This document shows, in pieces, positions 62,503 through 64,000 of a DNA stretch of 64,000 bases; within the stretch, counting starts at the first letter, position 1; each line of letters opens with the position of its first letter. The translations under genes and the position numbers were made by a program. The notes beneath the pieces are model-generated. The model worked only from the letters and a program-made list of their open reading frames with translations. It searched no databases and was not told where the DNA came from. The DNA comes from Pseudomonas sp. SCB32 (GTDB lineage: Bacteria; Pseudomonadota; Gammaproteobacteria; Pseudomonadales; Pseudomonadaceae): contig NZ_CP045118.1 in assembly GCF_009189165.1 (NCBI RefSeq), positions 2,170,001-2,234,000 on the forward strand. Direction: 5' to 3'.

Positions 62503-63351
62503 ATGAAAACGCTGTTGAAATCGCTGTTGCTGGTTTCCCTGCTGACGTCTGCATTTTCCCTGTTTGCCGCACAGTCCACTGCGCCGAGCGAAGCCAAGCG
62601 CGCCCAGGCGCTGCTGGCCAAGGCGGTGGCCTATTACAAGAAGGAGGGCGACCAGGCCTTTGCGGCGTTCAGCCGCCAGGGCGAGTTCGTAGATGGTGAC
62701 CTCTACCTCTTCGTGGTGGACAGCAACGGCACCATGCTCGCCAGCGGCGGGCCTTCGGTGGTGCTGATCGGCCGCGATGTGTCGACGACGCTCGATCCCG
62801 CCCTGCGCGAGCAGTTCGCCAAGACGCTCGCCCAGCCCGCGACCGGGAAGGTGCAGCAGACGGACTATCGCTGGAAGAACTGGGCCGATGGCCGCACCGA
62901 GCACAAGCACGTGTACTACGAGCGGGTCGGCGATCGCTTCATCGCCACCGGCTACTACGTGCCGCGCGCCACGCCGGAGCGGGCGGTGGCGATGCTGGAC
63001 AAGGCGGTGCAGGCCGTCGAAGCCGACCCGGATGGCACCTTCCGCAAGATCAACTCACTCGATCGCAGCTTCATCGAAGACGATCTCTATGTGTTCGCCG
63101 TCGATCTCGATACCTCGAAGTTCGTCGCCCACGGCTTCAACAGCCGCATGGTCGGCACCGATTTCGCCTCGCTGAAGGACCCGGGCGGCAACCCGGTCGG
63201 CCCTGCCATGCTGGAGCTGGCGCGTGCCAAGGGGGACGGGGAGTTCGAATACCAGTGGCGCAACCCTGTGACCACCCGGGTGGAGAACAAGCACGCCTTC
63301 CTGCGCAAGGTCGGCCACTACATGGTCGCGGTGGGTTACTACACGCGCTGA
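62503..63351 (+). CDS. Periplasmic tandem Cache-domain protein
   Basis: A 282-residue secreted protein with signal peptide MKTLLKSLLLVSLLTSAFSLFAAQS. Two homologous sCache_2-like repeats follow: about 30-150 (DGDLYLFVVDSNGTMLASGG ... RFIATGYYVPR) and 155-282 (EDDLYVFAVDLDTSKFVAHG ... HYMVAVGYYTR). There is no transmembrane or output domain, so it is a free ligand-binding protein or partner of a membrane sensor. The ATG at 62503 gives the signal peptide. It has its own downstream terminator. It lies 99 bp after the bacteriohemerythrin gene. Confidence 0.86.
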   Translation: MKTLLKSLLLVSLLTSAFSLFAAQSTAPSEAKRAQALLAKAVAYYKKEGDQAFAAFSRQGEFVDGDLYLFVVDSNGTMLASGGPSVVLIGRDVSTTLDPALREQFAKTLAQPATGKVQQTDYRWKNWADGRTEHKHVYYERVGDRFIATGYYVPRATPERAVAMLDKAVQAVEADPDGTFRKINSLDRSFIEDDLYVFAVDLDTSKFVAHGFNSRMVGTDFASLKDPGGNPVGPAMLELARAKGDGEFEYQWRNPVTTRVENKHAFLRKVGHYMVAVGYYTR

Positions 63352-63374
63352 TCACGAAAAGCGCTCAGAAAAAA

Positions 63375-63397
63375 ACCGGCCTGCGGGCCGGTTTTTT
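63375..63397. terminator. Bidirectional rho-independent terminator
   Basis: ACCGGCC-TGCG-GGCCGGT, flanked by AAAAAA on the left and TTTTTT on the right, so it works on either strand. It lies between the converging Cache protein and folE genes. Confidence 0.92.
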
Positions 63398-63414
63398 CAT
63401 CGCGGTGGTTCGCT

Positions 63415-63960
63415 TCAGCGGATCAGGCTGAGGAACTCGCTGCGGGTGGCGGCGTTTTCGCGGAATTCGCCGAGCATCACCGAGGTGACCATCGACGAGT
63501 TCTGCTTCTCCACGCCACGCATCATCATGCACATGTGCTTGGCCTCGATCACCACGGCCACGCCCAGCGCGCCGGTGACCTGCTGCACGGCCTCGGCGAT
63601 CTGCCGCGACATGTTTTCCTGGATCTGCAGGCGGCGGGCGTACATGTCGACGATGCGCGCGACCTTCGACAGGCCCAGCACCTTGCCGTTGGGGATGTAG
63701 GCGACGTGGGCCTTGCCGATGAAGGGCAGCAGGTGGTGCTCGCACAGCGAGTAGAGCTCGATGTCCTTGACCAGCACCATTTCACTGTTGTCGGAGCTGA
63801 ACAGGGCGCCGTTGACGATCTCCTCCAGCGTCTGCTGGTAGCCACGGCAGAGGTACTGCATGGCTTTGGCGGCACGCTTGGGCGTGTCGACCAGACCTTC
63901 GCGGGTGACGTCCTCACCGAGCTGGCTGAGGATCGCGGAGTAGTGTTGTTCCAGGGACAT
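63415..63960 (-). CDS. folE: GTP cyclohydrolase I FolE
   Basis: A 181-residue enzyme converting GTP to 7,8-dihydroneopterin triphosphate, the first step of folate and pterin synthesis. Zinc ligands C73, H76 and C144 have the same spacing as C110, H113 and C181 in E. coli. The family motif [20 protein letters not shown] is intact, as is [10 protein letters not shown]. Pseudomonas genomes often carry more than one folE. This copy is the one paired with bacteriohemerythrin. The start at 63960 is the usual family N-terminus. Confidence 0.95.
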   Translation of the reverse strand: MSLEQHYSAILSQLGEDVTREGLVDTPKRAAKAMQYLCRGYQQTLEEIVNGALFSSDNSEMVLVKDIELYSLCEHHLLPFIGKAHVAYIPNGKVLGLSKVARIVDMYARRLQIQENMSRQIAEAVQQVTGALGVAVVIEAKHMCMMMRGVEKQNSSMVTSVMLGEFRENAATRSEFLSLIR

Positions 63961-64000
63961 GGATCTACCTGTGGCAATGACAAATATGAGAACCGTGGCG

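Noticed and set aside
1..64000. tRNA, rRNA, prophage, integrase or transposase genes
   Set aside because: None seen on either strand by reading; mobile DNA is limited to non-autonomous repeats.

Overview
The window is GC-rich (about 65% by eye), densely coded Pseudomonas chromosome. The gene content and order resemble P. aeruginosa and its relatives (P. nitroreducens, P. citronellolis and P. knackmussii come to mind). The gene pairings tpx/muxABC-opmB, mexS-mexT-mexEF-oprN and bacteriohemerythrin/folE match P. aeruginosa loci that I know from memory. Species assignment is inference. I see no rRNA, tRNA, CRISPR array, transposase or integrase. The accessory DNA is interspersed non-coding repeats.

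Layout. 1-1743: an edge-truncated aldo/keto reductase divergent from a LysR regulator. 1744-2801: a ~0.85 kb non-coding composite repeat. 2802-12520: thiol peroxidase, then the RND efflux operon muxABC-opmB, preceded by three GGTAAA repeats at exact 11-bp spacing. 12527-17372: a small conserved protein, two tandem NlpC/P60 hydrolases, an ABM monooxygenase overlapping an amidotransferase-like protein with a divergent LysR, a Pro/Tyr-rich secreted protein and an I78-inhibitor lipoprotein. 18023-29193: LysR/SDR pair, FUSC protein, ArnT-like glycosyltransferase, metallophosphoesterase, the MHYT-GGDEF-EAL protein MucR, and a LysR divergent from an ankyrin-deaminase-MFS unit. 29194-30264: the composite repeat again, as the reverse complement of the first.

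30265-39457 holds two small unknown proteins and the mexT/mexEF-oprN efflux locus with divergent mexS. MexT activates mexEF-oprN, and an ATC-N9-GAT palindrome lies upstream of mexE. 39458-49335 holds housekeeping and transport genes (GFA protein, small lipoprotein, a 143-bp MITE-like element, flavin reductase, chemoreceptor, SulP transporter, MDR oxidoreductase, SDR, bile-acid symporter family protein) separated by REP clusters. 49589-55109 is a four-gene chaperone-usher fimbrial cluster (pilin, chaperone, usher, tip protein). The same long sequence element occurs upstream of the pilin and again upstream of the usher.

55245-55998 holds the most unusual signal: a long structured leader. A central strand can pair with either of two repeated partner segments. 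One partner contains the ribosome binding site of a 35-codon ORF. An intrinsic-terminator-like hairpin with a competing hairpin lies inside the leader, and a 99-residue protein of unknown function follows. 56490-63960 holds a BenE transporter, LysE exporter, membrane protein, MarR regulator with divergent aminotransferase and GST, a bacteriohemerythrin with an upstream Anr-like box, a periplasmic tandem-Cache protein, and folE.
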